Below are positions 26,786 to 35,153 of a stretch of 64,000 nt of DNA, piece by piece. Every line of letters begins with the position of its first letter. The stretch's first letter is position 1. The stretch comes from Thermoanaerobaculia bacterium (lineage in GTDB: Bacteria > Acidobacteriota > Thermoanaerobaculia > Multivoradales > J023), in contig JAUIJL010000012.1 in the NCBI GenBank assembly GCA_030431255.1, positions 62,001 to 126,000 on the forward strand, in the 5' to 3' direction. Under the pieces are notes generated by a model, which saw only the letters and a program-made list of their open reading frames with translations, was not told the DNA's origin and made no database searches. A program made the translations under genes and the position numbers.

Positions 26786-28437
26786 GGACCTTCACCGCCC
26801 TTCTTCGCAGCGGGTCCACCTTGACCGTATCGCTCCTCCATCGCCTTGCGGATCGCCGCCATTTGCTCGGCCGCGCCCTCTTCGAACCAACGGTGCTCGG
26901 GACGGGCGAGGATCTCGTCGATCACCCGGTGGACCTCCGCGCCCGCCGTGCCTCCGTCATGGTCGGCCAACTCACGGGCTTGGGGAATCATCTCCATGTA
27001 GAAGCGCTCCGCCACCTCGAACATGCCGTGCCAATGGGTGTAATCCGGCGCCATCATCGACGCACCGTGGCGCGCCCGACGACCTTCGTGGTGCCAGAGA
27101 TAGAACCACGTCCATTCGATCTCTTCGTCGAATTGGGTCGGCGTCAGCAAGCCTTGGTCCTGCAAGGCGGCCATGATCGCCTTGCCCGGCTTGGCGAATT
27201 TCTCGTTGTAGAGGATCACCAAGTCGTCGTATTGCTTGTAGAAAGCATTGACGTAGTCCGGGGTGTGGCAATTGGAGCACACCGCCTTCATGCGCGTGCG
27301 CTTGGCCTCGGCGGTGTCGGCGATCAGCTTCTGCCGCTCGGCCGGATCCGTCGCCTTGACGATCTTGCCGTTGATGTCCGTATCCATCACCAGGCTGACC
27401 GGCGGGCGGTTGGTCCACGAAATGCGCTCGCCCGGATCGTGGGTGATCTTGCCGCCGTTGCGGATGTTGCCGGACATATGGCACGTCGCGCAGGTGGGCG
27501 CATGGCTGTAGTCCTTACCCAAAACCCAGGAGTCGCCGTCGAGCCCCATCTCGTCTTTCAAATCTCGGTAGGCGATGCCGTGCTTGGATTCCTCGAAGAT
27601 CTCCTTTTGGGGATGATCCGGCCCGAGGTGACATTTGCCGCAATTCTCCGGCTGACGGGCCCGCCGGGGCGAGAAGTCGTGGCGGCTGTGGCACGCGGAG
27701 CACGAGCCCCGGGAGCCGTCCAGATTGAGCCGGCCGATGCCGGTGTTGGGCCAGGTGCCGGCGTGGAAGCGTGGCCGACCACTCTCATCCTTCACCACCT
27801 TGGCGAGGGCGTCGAGATTGGTGGGACGACCGTTTTCGTCCGGCTGCAGCTCATCGACGGTGATCATGCCGCCGTCGGTGCCCAAGAGGGCGATTTTCGA
27901 GCCGTGGCATTGTTGGCAGCCCGAGAAGGCGCTGGCCATGCCGTTGACCATGTCGACCGCTTTGCCCGGGGTCGGCGAATGGGGGTTGAAGGGCTCCCGT
28001 GCACCTTCCACGGTCTCCGCCAAGAAATTGTCGAGGGAAGCGAGAATATTTCCACCCGCCGCGTGGTGGCTCTTCTCGAATTCCTTGGCCACCTCGCCGT
28101 GACACACCGCGCAATCCCGTGGGGTGACGATCGTGGCGACGGTATAACCGTAATGGGGAAAGGCGTCCGCGTCGGCTTCGTCCGCTCGGTGGCAATCCAC
28201 ACAGCCCACGCCCTTGAGCGCGTGGGTGGAGCCCCGCCAATGGTCCACGATGCCCGGAGTGCCTTGGATATGGCAATCCACACATTGACGGGAGCTGGCC
28301 GGAATCGCCACCGAGTGGGGAGAAAGCCCGGCTTCCTCGTAGCGTCGCGCGACTTCGAGCTTCTGCACGAAGACCAGCGAGGCCAGGAAGAGCCCGGATA
28401 GGACGATCAAAATGGTTCTTTTTTCTTTCAGAGTCAT
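26782..28437 (-). CDS. Octaheme hydroxylamine-oxidoreductase-like cytochrome c
   Basis: A 551-residue multiheme cytochrome. An uncleaved-looking N-terminal helix (residues 9-25) is followed by eight CxxCH motifs with Cys at 52, 79, 109, 174, 246, 266, 316 and 387. The C-terminal block HHEGRRARHG / ASMMAPDYTHWHG at 450-471 is the signature of the HAO family. Tyr466 sits where HAO carries the Tyr that cross-links to the catalytic P460 heme. HAO relatives oxidise hydroxylamine or hydrazine, or (epsilonproteobacterial type, no cross-link) reduce nitrite. It lies between cytochrome b and napA, with a 4-nt overlap with napA. The direction of its reaction cannot be read from sequence alone. Confidence 0.9.
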   Translation of the reverse strand: MTLKEKRTILIVLSGLFLASLVFVQKLEVARRYEEAGLSPHSVAIPASSRQCVDCHIQGTPGIVDHWRGSTHALKGVGCVDCHRADEADADAFPHYGYTVATIVTPRDCAVCHGEVAKEFEKSHHAAGGNILASLDNFLAETVEGAREPFNPHSPTPGKAVDMVNGMASAFSGCQQCHGSKIALLGTDGGMITVDELQPDENGRPTNLDALAKVVKDESGRPRFHAGTWPNTGIGRLNLDGSRGSCSACHSRHDFSPRRARQPENCGKCHLGPDHPQKEIFEESKHGIAYRDLKDEMGLDGDSWVLGKDYSHAPTCATCHMSGNIRNGGKITHDPGERISWTNRPPVSLVMDTDINGKIVKATDPAERQKLIADTAEAKRTRMKAVCSNCHTPDYVNAFYKQYDDLVILYNEKFAKPGKAIMAALQDQGLLTPTQFDEEIEWTWFYLWHHEGRRARHGASMMAPDYTHWHGMFEVAERFYMEMIPQARELADHDGGTAGAEVHRVIDEILARPEHRWFEEGAAEQMAAIRKAMEERYGQGGPAAKKGGEGP

Positions 28438-28446
28438 TGGATTCCC

Positions 28447-28532
28447 CTAAAGCCCGAGCTTTCCTTCAAAGCTGCCGTACCCGACCTGATCTTTCAAATC
28501 TTCAGCTTCCGTTTCATCAATAGGCCTCTCAG
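28447..28532 (-). other. Open tail after cytochrome b in another frame
   Basis: After the cytochrome b stop (28533), the minus strand stays open in another frame for about 27 codons (AERPIDETEAEDLKDQVGYG then SFEGKLGL, stop at 28447). Its acidic, coding-like composition suggests either a C-terminal extension separated by a frameshift or chance. GGGGAA just before 28437 serves as the ribosome site of the octaheme gene. Confidence 0.3.
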
Positions 28533-29582
28533 CTAGTGGGCGACCACCGCTTCCCAGACCGTCAACAAAATGATCAGCAACACACCGACGATGCCGATCC
28601 AAACACTGGCTTCCGGATATTTGGTTTTGCGCCGGATCCAATCGTCGATAAAGGGCCAAACGAACATGATGAAAACGATGAATCCCGTGGACAACACCGC
28701 GACCGTGCCCGTGAACAACTTGAGCCATCGGAACGCGACATAGAAGAACCATTCCGGCTTGATCACTTCGGGGGTGACCAGCGGATCGGCCTTCGGGCCG
28801 AGGGTCGCGGGCACAATGCAGGCCAGCGCCGTCAGCACCACCATCAGCAAGAGACCGATGATCAGCTCGCTCAGGATGTGCTCGGGAAAGAAATTGAAGT
28901 ATTTGGGCTCGTCCTCGGGCTCGTCGCCGAATTCGAATTCCGTCACCCCTTGAACCCGGATAATGCCGATGTGCACGATCACCAGGAGGGTCAGCAGGGT
29001 CGGCAGCACCGCCGCATGCAAAACGAAAAAACGTGGCAACGTCTGGGAGTTGAAACCATCGCCACCGAGCATCGCCATCTTCATCCACTCGCCGACCACC
29101 GGCACGCTGCCGGCGATATTCGCCCCCACCGCCGCTCCCCAATAGGAAAGCTGCTCGTAGACCAGGCAATAGCCGGTGAACCCCAGCATCAGGGTGCAGA
29201 TGAGCATGCACATGCCCACCATCCAATTGATCTCGCGGGGTTTGCGATAGGCGCCGGTGAAATAGACCCGCATCTGGTGCAGGATCACCGCCGCGATCAT
29301 GAAGGTGGCGCCCCATTTGTGGACCCCGCGCACCAACCAGCCGTAGGCCGCCTCCTCGGTGATGAAACGCACTGATTCGTAGGCCGTCTCGGCGGCCGGT
29401 TTGTAATACACCGCCAGCAGCAAGCCGGTGACGATCTGCACCACGAAGAGATAGGCCGGGGTGCCGCCGAGGGCGAACCACCACCGCTTGAGGTGGTTGG
29501 GAACGGGCTCATTGGTCAGCTCACGGAGATCCTCTCCGGAAACGGGCAGGCGCTCTTGGATCCATCGAACCGGGGTAGCCAC
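28533..29582 (-). CDS. Cytochrome b of a bc-type quinol oxidase complex
   Basis: A 349-residue cytochrome b with fused N- and C-terminal parts (about eight helices). Heme ligands are the paired His residues in VRGVHKWGATFMIAAVILHQ and RFFVLHAAVLPTLLTLLVIVH. The Qo-site motif appears as PEWFFY, where PEWY is usual. The start is GTG 29582 with GGAGG 8 nt upstream and the stop of the Rieske gene 2 bp before it; the longer frame to 29636 is inside the Rieske gene. It oxidises quinol in the membrane with the Rieske protein. No cytochrome c1 gene follows; the next gene encodes the octaheme cytochrome. Confidence 0.92.
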   Translation of the reverse strand: MATPVRWIQERLPVSGEDLRELTNEPVPNHLKRWWFALGGTPAYLFVVQIVTGLLLAVYYKPAAETAYESVRFITEEAAYGWLVRGVHKWGATFMIAAVILHQMRVYFTGAYRKPREINWMVGMCMLICTLMLGFTGYCLVYEQLSYWGAAVGANIAGSVPVVGEWMKMAMLGGDGFNSQTLPRFFVLHAAVLPTLLTLLVIVHIGIIRVQGVTEFEFGDEPEDEPKYFNFFPEHILSELIIGLLLMVVLTALACIVPATLGPKADPLVTPEVIKPEWFFYVAFRWLKLFTGTVAVLSTGFIVFIMFVWPFIDDWIRRKTKYPEASVWIGIVGVLLIILLTVWEAVVAH

Positions 29583-29584
29583 GC

Positions 29585-30226
29585 TCAAGCCCTCCGTCCA
29601 GGGTCGGCAAAGGGAGCGGGACACACGAAGAGGCACGGATCGTGCCCGGGTCCCGGCGGCGACTCCTGATCCTCGAGAATCTTGCCCGGACCCATGGCCA
29701 GCTCCTCCGTGGACACCTCGATGTAGAGCAGACCGGCGTCCACCTTCAACGGATAACGGGGCAAGCTTTGGCCGGCATCACCCGGCGGGCCACCGATGCC
29801 CTTGCCGTCCGGAGAAAACACCCCGTTGTGGCAGGGACAGAAGAAGCGGTTGTTTTGTCCTTCCCAATGCACCTGACAACCCAGATGTGGGCAGGTCGAG
29901 GACAGGGCGATGAAGGCCCCCTCTTCGTCTTCCGGCTGCTGGCGGGCGATATTGACCGTGGCCCCGCCGGGGGTGCGAAACAGCACCGAATCGCCCACCG
30001 ACAAATGCTTCAGGGGCGCCACGTACATCCAGCCCTTGGCGGGAGGGCCGGCCGGGAAGAGGAAGCGCCCTAGAAAGGCGGCGAAGGTGCCGTATGCGGC
30101 CACCAAACCCGCAGCCAACCCCCATTTGCTCAGGGTGTCGAGGACATCCCGACGGGGCTCGTCGACTCCTGAGCCTGCCATTGGGCTCCCAGGTCCGGCG
30201 TTTTCTGTTCCAGCGGTTTCCTGCAT
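29585..30226 (-). CDS. Rieske [2Fe-2S] protein of the bc-type complex
   Basis: A 213-residue protein with an N-terminal anchor helix (KWGLAAGLVAAYGTFAAFLG) and a Rieske domain. The cluster ligands are STCPHLGCQVHWEG and FFCPCHNGVFSPDG (Cys-x-His...Cys-x2-His). The start at ATG 30226 (MQETAGTENAGPG) is preferred: an upstream frame to 30328 consists of a Val/Ile/Ala run encoded by a 12-bp tandem repeat. First gene of the cytochrome b, octaheme, nap, oxidase operon. It passes quinol electrons to the c-type cytochromes. Confidence 0.9.
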   Translation of the reverse strand: MQETAGTENAGPGSPMAGSGVDEPRRDVLDTLSKWGLAAGLVAAYGTFAAFLGRFLFPAGPPAKGWMYVAPLKHLSVGDSVLFRTPGGATVNIARQQPEDEEGAFIALSSTCPHLGCQVHWEGQNNRFFCPCHNGVFSPDGKGIGGPPGDAGQSLPRYPLKVDAGLLYIEVSTEELAMGPGKILEDQESPPGPGHDPCLFVCPAPFADPGRRA

Positions 30227-30260
30227 CCTCGGTCCCCCGAACGGCAGCTGCACAACAACC

Positions 30261-30304
30261 ATGACGGCGACAATGACGGCAACGATGACGGCGACGATGA
30301 CGGC
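30261..30304. repeat. 12-bp tandem repeat upstream of the Rieske gene
   Basis: ATGACGGCGACG-type units occur 3.7 times (30261, 30273, 30285, 30297) with single-base changes. The region is 35-80 bp upstream of the Rieske start, where the operon promoter should lie, and translates to an artificial Val-Ile-Val-Ala repeat in the upstream open frame. Copy-number change could alter promoter spacing by full helical turns. Confidence 0.75.
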
Positions 30305-30445
30305 TTGAACGGGTCGCGACCCACCCACGTCGATTCGGCAACGATCTCTAGTGACGACCTCAGGCTACGTGCGCAGACCTCCCCACCCAACACGCGTTGG
30401 GAGGGGCAGCGAGCAGCCCAATGGGCGGGGTCTCGACCTACCCGT

Positions 30446-32410
30446 TCAGGCGGGATCGGACTCAGGAACCGCCTCCGAGGACGTCCGGCTCTCCATCGCG
30501 CCGCGGCGCAGGAAGTCTTCGAGCAGCTGCTTGGCGATTTTCATAAAGTCACGCTCGGTCAAAATACCCACCAATCGCCCGTGCTCGACCACCGGCAGGC
30601 AGGCGATCCCGTGCTCGCGCATGGTGTTGATGGCCTCCAGGGTCGAGGTCTCCGGCCCCACGGTGATCAGCTCTCGCTGCATGACCTCGTGGACCGCGAT
30701 CGGCCGGCGCTCGCGACCGATGCTGTGGGCGAGGACCCGCATCAAGGTGCGATGGGTCACCAATCCGACGAGACGATGCTCCGCGTCTTCCACCGGCACA
30801 TGACGAATATGCCGCCAATCCATCAGGCTCGCCGCGAGATCCACCACATCGTCCGGATCGACGGTGAAGAGATCCGTGGTCATCAGCCCGGCGACCCGGC
30901 GATAGCTGTGGTGCCAGGCATTGCTTTCCCGCGCCCGCGCCAAAGGCCACGCATGCACCGGCTCGCCGCCCTCTTGATGCCCCTTGAAGCTCGCGGTGAG
31001 CTGCATCAATCGCTCGTAGTTGGTGCCGTCGCCGTCCATGGATGCCAAGGAATCGAGCAGCCATCGACTCGCGGTGCGGCCGCTGTCGACCCGATCCTCG
31101 ATCACCCCGAGGTATCGATCGCGATCTTGCTCCGACACCCCCAAGGCATCCAAGCCGTCCCGCGCACGGAGCAGGAGCTCGTCGAGGATCAGCTCGCGAG
31201 CCGGTCGGACTCGGCCGTCGAGCCAATAGATTTGGGAGTCGAGCCCATTGCGGGCCACGCTTTGAAAGCTCTTGCGCACGCGGTCGAAATCGATTTCCCG
31301 CCGCACGTCTCCCAAATCGACCCCCAGCCCTTTCACCAGGCCGAACCAAAACGCCGCGTTGGCCACCTCGTCGACGACCGTCGGGCCCGCCGGCAGCATG
31401 CGATTTTCGATCCGCAGATGGGCCACCCCATCCACCACTCCGAGGCAAGGTCGGTTCCATCGATAGACCGTGCCGTTGTGCATGCGCAAAGCCTTGAGGT
31501 CCGGTATCTCACCCCGGGCGAGCAGCTCCAACGGATCGGGACCCATGTCGCCGGTCAGGAGCAGCCGGAATCGCGCGATGTCCTCTTGAAAAATCTCCAC
31601 CACGGAGTCGTCCAACCAGCGCTCGCCGAAGCTTACTCGGGGATATTGTGCCCGTCGGTGGCTGGCCGCTTTGCGCGTATCCACGGACTGCTGGAAGAGG
31701 GCGATCCGGGTCTCGTGCCACAACCTTCGCCCGAACAATAGGGGTGAGCCCACCGCCGCCGCCAGCACCGGAGCCGCGGCGAGCTGCGCCACGTTGTAGA
31801 CCCGTGCAAAATCCTCGGCGGACACCTGGAGATGGACTTGAAAGCTCGTGTTGCAGGCCTCCAACATCACACTGTCGTGGCGCAGGCTCATTTCGTCCTG
31901 CCCCTTCATGTGCAGCCGGAAATCGCTGCCGCGTATTTCGCGCATCACTTGATTGAGGGCAAAATAGCGCGGATTCGGCGTCATGTTGTCGAGGCTCATA
32001 TCCTCCTTCTCCAGGGTCGGAAGAATGCCCGTCATCAAAACGTCGATGCCCATTTCCCGCGCCGCGGCTCTGGCGTGGCCCAGATGGGTTTCCAAATCCT
32101 CATGCAATCGGCTCAAACAGTCGGGGGTCAGCTCCAAGGGATCGAGATTGAATTCCAGGTTGAAACGCGCCAGCTCGGTGGTGAAGTGGGGATCGTCGAT
32201 TCGCTCCAAGAGCTCCATGGAGCGGGGGGCCGGTCGATGGACCGAATCCACCAAAAACAGCTCTTGCTCAGCACCGATGCGGGTCACACCCTGCTCGAAG
32301 AGATCCCCTCGGATCATCTGATCCAAGGCGCGGACGTCGTCCAACAGCCGCTGCATGAAGATTCGAAGATTCTCGGGGTCCCGGTGATCCCCCACGTCGT
32401 GCTCACCCAC
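30446..32410 (-). CDS. Glutamate-cysteine-ligase-2-like enzyme fused to CBS pair
   Basis: A 654-residue protein. Residues about 40-400 match the GCS2-type carboxylate-amine ligase fold (RIGAEQELFLVD, LEFNLDPLELTPDCLSRLHE, LEACNTSFQVHLQV, VDGVAHLRIENRMLPAGPTV, with Glu/His/Arg active-site candidates). The C-terminal 130 residues hold two CBS motifs (VAGLMTTDLFTVDPDDVVDL and EVMQRELITVGPETSTLEAI), an adenosine-nucleotide-sensing Bateman module. This suggests ATP/AMP-regulated ligation of glutamate with an amine or cysteine; the substrate is not provable. The start is uncertain: the GTG at 32410 lies just beside a 14-bp repeat tract. Confidence 0.82.
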   Translation of the reverse strand: MGEHDVGDHRDPENLRIFMQRLLDDVRALDQMIRGDLFEQGVTRIGAEQELFLVDSVHRPAPRSMELLERIDDPHFTTELARFNLEFNLDPLELTPDCLSRLHEDLETHLGHARAAAREMGIDVLMTGILPTLEKEDMSLDNMTPNPRYFALNQVMREIRGSDFRLHMKGQDEMSLRHDSVMLEACNTSFQVHLQVSAEDFARVYNVAQLAAAPVLAAAVGSPLLFGRRLWHETRIALFQQSVDTRKAASHRRAQYPRVSFGERWLDDSVVEIFQEDIARFRLLLTGDMGPDPLELLARGEIPDLKALRMHNGTVYRWNRPCLGVVDGVAHLRIENRMLPAGPTVVDEVANAAFWFGLVKGLGVDLGDVRREIDFDRVRKSFQSVARNGLDSQIYWLDGRVRPARELILDELLLRARDGLDALGVSEQDRDRYLGVIEDRVDSGRTASRWLLDSLASMDGDGTNYERLMQLTASFKGHQEGGEPVHAWPLARARESNAWHHSYRRVAGLMTTDLFTVDPDDVVDLAASLMDWRHIRHVPVEDAEHRLVGLVTHRTLMRVLAHSIGRERRPIAVHEVMQRELITVGPETSTLEAINTMREHGIACLPVVEHGRLVGILTERDFMKIAKQLLEDFLRRGAMESRTSSEAVPESDPA

Positions 32411-32411
32411 C

Positions 32412-32520
32412 GTGTTTCACCCACCGTGTCTCGCTCACTGTGTCTCGCTCACTGTGTCTCGCTCACTGTGTCTCGCTCACTGTGTCTCGCTCACTGTGTC
32501 TCACCCTCGCGTTGCTCCGC
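32412..32520. repeat. 14-bp tandem repeat (GTGTCTCGCTCACT), six full copies
   Basis: Perfect 14-bp units start at 32426, 32440, 32454, 32468, 32482 and 32496. Decayed units lie at 32412 and 32510. On the minus strand each unit carries TGA, one of which (32491-32493) is the stop of the DUF2892 gene; the others fall in rotating frames. The tract fills the gap between that stop and the start of the ligase gene, so slippage would change their spacing. Confidence 0.9.
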
Positions 32521-32826
32521 CCGCGACGGCGGATCTTCTAAGGTCTCTTCCGATGCCTCTTCCAATGACCCAGGGGCTTTCGAGTCCGGGGACCGCGGAT
32601 CGGAACCGTCGTTCCACTCGACCTGCTTTCGATCCCAACGTTGCCTCCAGAGCGATTTCGCCGGGCACCAACCCACCAGGCCCGTCAACAGCGGATACAA
32701 AGCAACCACTCTCAAAGACACCGCCCAAATCGGTCCTTCGGCTCCCCACCATCCCACGGACATCAAGTACACACCCAATACCAGGCGGAATAGCCGTTGG
32801 TAGAGCTCTAGATTCAATAGGGTCAT
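32491..32826 (-). CDS. DUF2892-type small membrane protein
   Basis: A 111-residue protein. Its first 60 residues match the DUF2892 (YgaP transmembrane) pattern: LYQRLFRLVLGVYLMSVGWW, a second helix ending LYPLLTGLVGWCPAKSLW with the conserved Cys-Pro. The C-terminal 50 residues are acidic and disordered. Members are often membrane anchors linked with rhodanese/sulfur handling. The stop codon and last residues (EGETQ) are inside the 14-bp repeat tract. Confidence 0.8.
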   Translation of the reverse strand: MTLLNLELYQRLFRLVLGVYLMSVGWWGAEGPIWAVSLRVVALYPLLTGLVGWCPAKSLWRQRWDRKQVEWNDGSDPRSPDSKAPGSLEEASEETLEDPPSRAEQREGETQ

Positions 32827-33036
32827 CGGCGTCGATGTGTGGCGGCATCAAACTTAAGTCGGCTTAAATCGGCGGATTTTTGCCAGTATGCATCACGTGG
32901 TCGACCCCGGCGATATACCAAAGGGCAGGCCGGGCCCCCGAGCCCTACCCGAAAAGGTGGCCACCGCGCATTTGCTGCAGATTCTGAACGAAGCTTTAGC
33001 ACCGCTCGCCAAATATCGTGATAGAAAAATTCCTTC

Positions 33037-34455
33037 ATGACCTTTAGAAAGATCAAATGGCTGGTGATCGCCGCGCCGGTGCTGGTGGTGATCGTGCTCG
33101 AGTACTCGCGTTGGGCCTTAGCCCCGATGCTCGCGTCATGGCCGGGCAGGCTGTTGATGGACGCCGTGGTGGTGGTGGGAGCTGTATCCTTCTACGCTGC
33201 GGTATCCGCCTTCATCTCCCAGCTGATGGAACGGCTCGAGCAACAAAACCGTGAGCTCAAGGCTCTGCGCTCGGCAAGCCTGGACATCAGCGCATTGCTG
33301 TCCCTCGACAGTGTGCTGAAGAGGATCGTCGACCAAGCGAGGACTTTGCTCGAATGCCGCTACGGCGCGCTGGCGGTCTACGATCTGGACGGTCAATTGG
33401 AAACCTTCGTCAGCTCGGGTATCGACGAATCGGTCCGCGCTTCCATCGAGCACCCTCCCACCGGCCAAGGGCTGCTCCGGCTGCCCCTCAAAACCGGCCA
33501 GCATCTGAGGTTGACAGACCTCAGCCGGCACCCTTCCTCAGTGGGCTTTCCCCCGAATCACCCCGAAATGCGTTCTCTCTTGGCCATGCCCGTGGTGTGT
33601 AGAGAGCCCTTCCGAGGCAATCTCTATCTCTCGGAAAAAGTAGACGGCTCCGAATTCACCGTCGAAGACGAAGAAACCCTGGGGCGATTCGCGGTCCAAG
33701 CCGCGATCGCCGTCGACAATGCCCAGCTCCATGCCAAAGTCGCCGGCATAGCGGTGCTCGACGAACGGCTGCGTCTGGCCCGGGAGATGCACGACGGTCA
33801 GGCCCAAGTCTTGGCCTATGTGAACACCAAGGCTCAAGTGGTGGATCAGCTGATGCTCAACGGCGAGGTAGAACGAGCCCGGGAGCACCTCGGCCAAATG
33901 GCCGCCGCCGCCCGAGAGGTCTATGCCGACGTGCGCGAAGGAATCCGCTCCCTGCGCACCACGGTCGATCACGACCACGATCTCCGTCAAGTCCTCACGG
34001 ACCTCGTGGGTCATTGGCAGGACCAAACAGGTAACGCCATCGAGCTGGACATCCAGGGTCAGGCCCGCTACGACCGCGAGGCGGAGCTGCAATTGCTCAG
34101 GGTCGCCCAGGAAGCCATGACCAACGTCCGCAAACATTCCCGAGCGAAGAAGGTAGACCTGCGCGCCCGCTTGAACGAGCATCGGATGAGCTTGGAGGTG
34201 GAGGACGACGGCGTAGGATTCGATACGGACACGAGCCAATCCCCATCCCAATTCGGCCTGACCACCATGCGTGAGCGGTGTGAAGCCATCGGTGCCGATT
34301 TGACGATCAGCTCGAAACCAGGCAGAGGCACCTTGATCCGAGTGCAGTATTCGCCACCTCCACCCATGGCCGAAAACACGAAATCGACGAACCGGTCCGC
34401 GGCCGAAGAAGCCTCGACCGACAAAACTGACACACCGCGGGTTGCCGAATCGTAG
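33037..34455 (+). CDS. NarL-type sensor histidine kinase with GAF domain
   Basis: A 472-residue membrane sensor. Two N-terminal helices lie at about 8-25 and 38-58 (VVVVGAVSFYAAVSAFISQL). A GAF domain spans about 85-225 (LLECRYGALAVYDLDGQL). The HisKA_3 domain has phospho-His252 in RLRLAREMHDGQAQVLA. The ATPase domain has LRVAQEAMTNVRKHSRAKKV and EDDGVGFDTDTSQSPSQFGL (N and G boxes). It is partnered with the response regulator 42 bp downstream. Such NarX-like pairs often respond to nitrate or redox state, and this one is within 3 kb of the nap operon, but the link is inferred from position only. Confidence 0.92.
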   Translation: MTFRKIKWLVIAAPVLVVIVLEYSRWALAPMLASWPGRLLMDAVVVVGAVSFYAAVSAFISQLMERLEQQNRELKALRSASLDISALLSLDSVLKRIVDQARTLLECRYGALAVYDLDGQLETFVSSGIDESVRASIEHPPTGQGLLRLPLKTGQHLRLTDLSRHPSSVGFPPNHPEMRSLLAMPVVCREPFRGNLYLSEKVDGSEFTVEDEETLGRFAVQAAIAVDNAQLHAKVAGIAVLDERLRLAREMHDGQAQVLAYVNTKAQVVDQLMLNGEVERAREHLGQMAAAAREVYADVREGIRSLRTTVDHDHDLRQVLTDLVGHWQDQTGNAIELDIQGQARYDREAELQLLRVAQEAMTNVRKHSRAKKVDLRARLNEHRMSLEVEDDGVGFDTDTSQSPSQFGLTTMRERCEAIGADLTISSKPGRGTLIRVQYSPPPPMAENTKSTNRSAAEEASTDKTDTPRVAES

Positions 34456-34496
34456 AGCAACCTGGAAAAACCACGCCAAGCAAGCTGAGGATCGCC

Positions 34497-35147
34497 ATGA
34501 AGATAGTGATCGCCGACGACCATCTGCTCTTTCGCGACAGCCTAAAAAGCCTGATCGAAATCCGCGGCCATGAGGTCGTGGGGGTCTCGGGCACGGGCAA
34601 AGAGACCGTGGACATGGCCCGATCCTTGAAACCGGACATCGTGCTGATGGACCTGACCATGCCGGATATGGACGGCTTGGAGGCGACCAGGATCATCACC
34701 TCAGAGCTACCGGAAGTGAAGGTCGTGGTGCTGACCGCCTCCAACGAAGACGATGATCTATTCGAGGCGATCAAGTCGGGAGCCGAGGGCTATTTGCTCA
34801 AAGATCTTCAGGCCGAAAAGTTTTTCGCCCTGCTCGAAGGCGTCTCCCGAGGTGAGCCGGCGTTGACCCCCCTGCTCGCCCGCAAGCTCCTGGCCGAGCT
34901 CAAGAACCCGCGCTCCGTGGCCAAAAAAGCCGTCGACCCCGACGCCCTGACCCGCCGGGAAACCGAGGTGCTCGAAGCCATGGTGGCCGGCATTACCACC
35001 AATCGCAAGCTGGCGGAGCATCTGAGCGTCAGCGAAAATACGATCAAATTTCACATGCGAAACATTTTGGACAAATTGCACTTACACAACCGAGCGCAAG
35101 TGGTCAGCTATGCCATTCGCCACAAGATCGTGGAGCCGGACGCCTAA
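34497..35147 (+). CDS. NarL/FixJ-family response regulator
   Basis: A 216-residue regulator. The receiver domain (1-120) has acidic pocket Asp7/Asp8, phospho-acceptor Asp52 (IVLMDLTMPDMDG), Thr/Lys later (VVVLTASNEDDD, GYLLKDLQAE). A LuxR-type helix-turn-helix lies at about 150-212 (LTRRETEVLEAMVAGITTNR, SVSENTIKFHMRNILDKL). It is the cognate partner of the preceding kinase. Targets are unknown; the nearby nap/oxidase operon is a candidate. Confidence 0.93.
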   Translation: MKIVIADDHLLFRDSLKSLIEIRGHEVVGVSGTGKETVDMARSLKPDIVLMDLTMPDMDGLEATRIITSELPEVKVVVLTASNEDDDLFEAIKSGAEGYLLKDLQAEKFFALLEGVSRGEPALTPLLARKLLAELKNPRSVAKKAVDPDALTRRETEVLEAMVAGITTNRKLAEHLSVSENTIKFHMRNILDKLHLHNRAQVVSYAIRHKIVEPDA

Positions 35148-35153
35148 ATCCCC

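Noticed and set aside
28447-29484. 345-codon minus-strand frame overlapping cytochrome b
   Set aside because: Apart from its last 27 codons it is a shadow of cytochrome b; the tail is reported separately as a possible frameshift.
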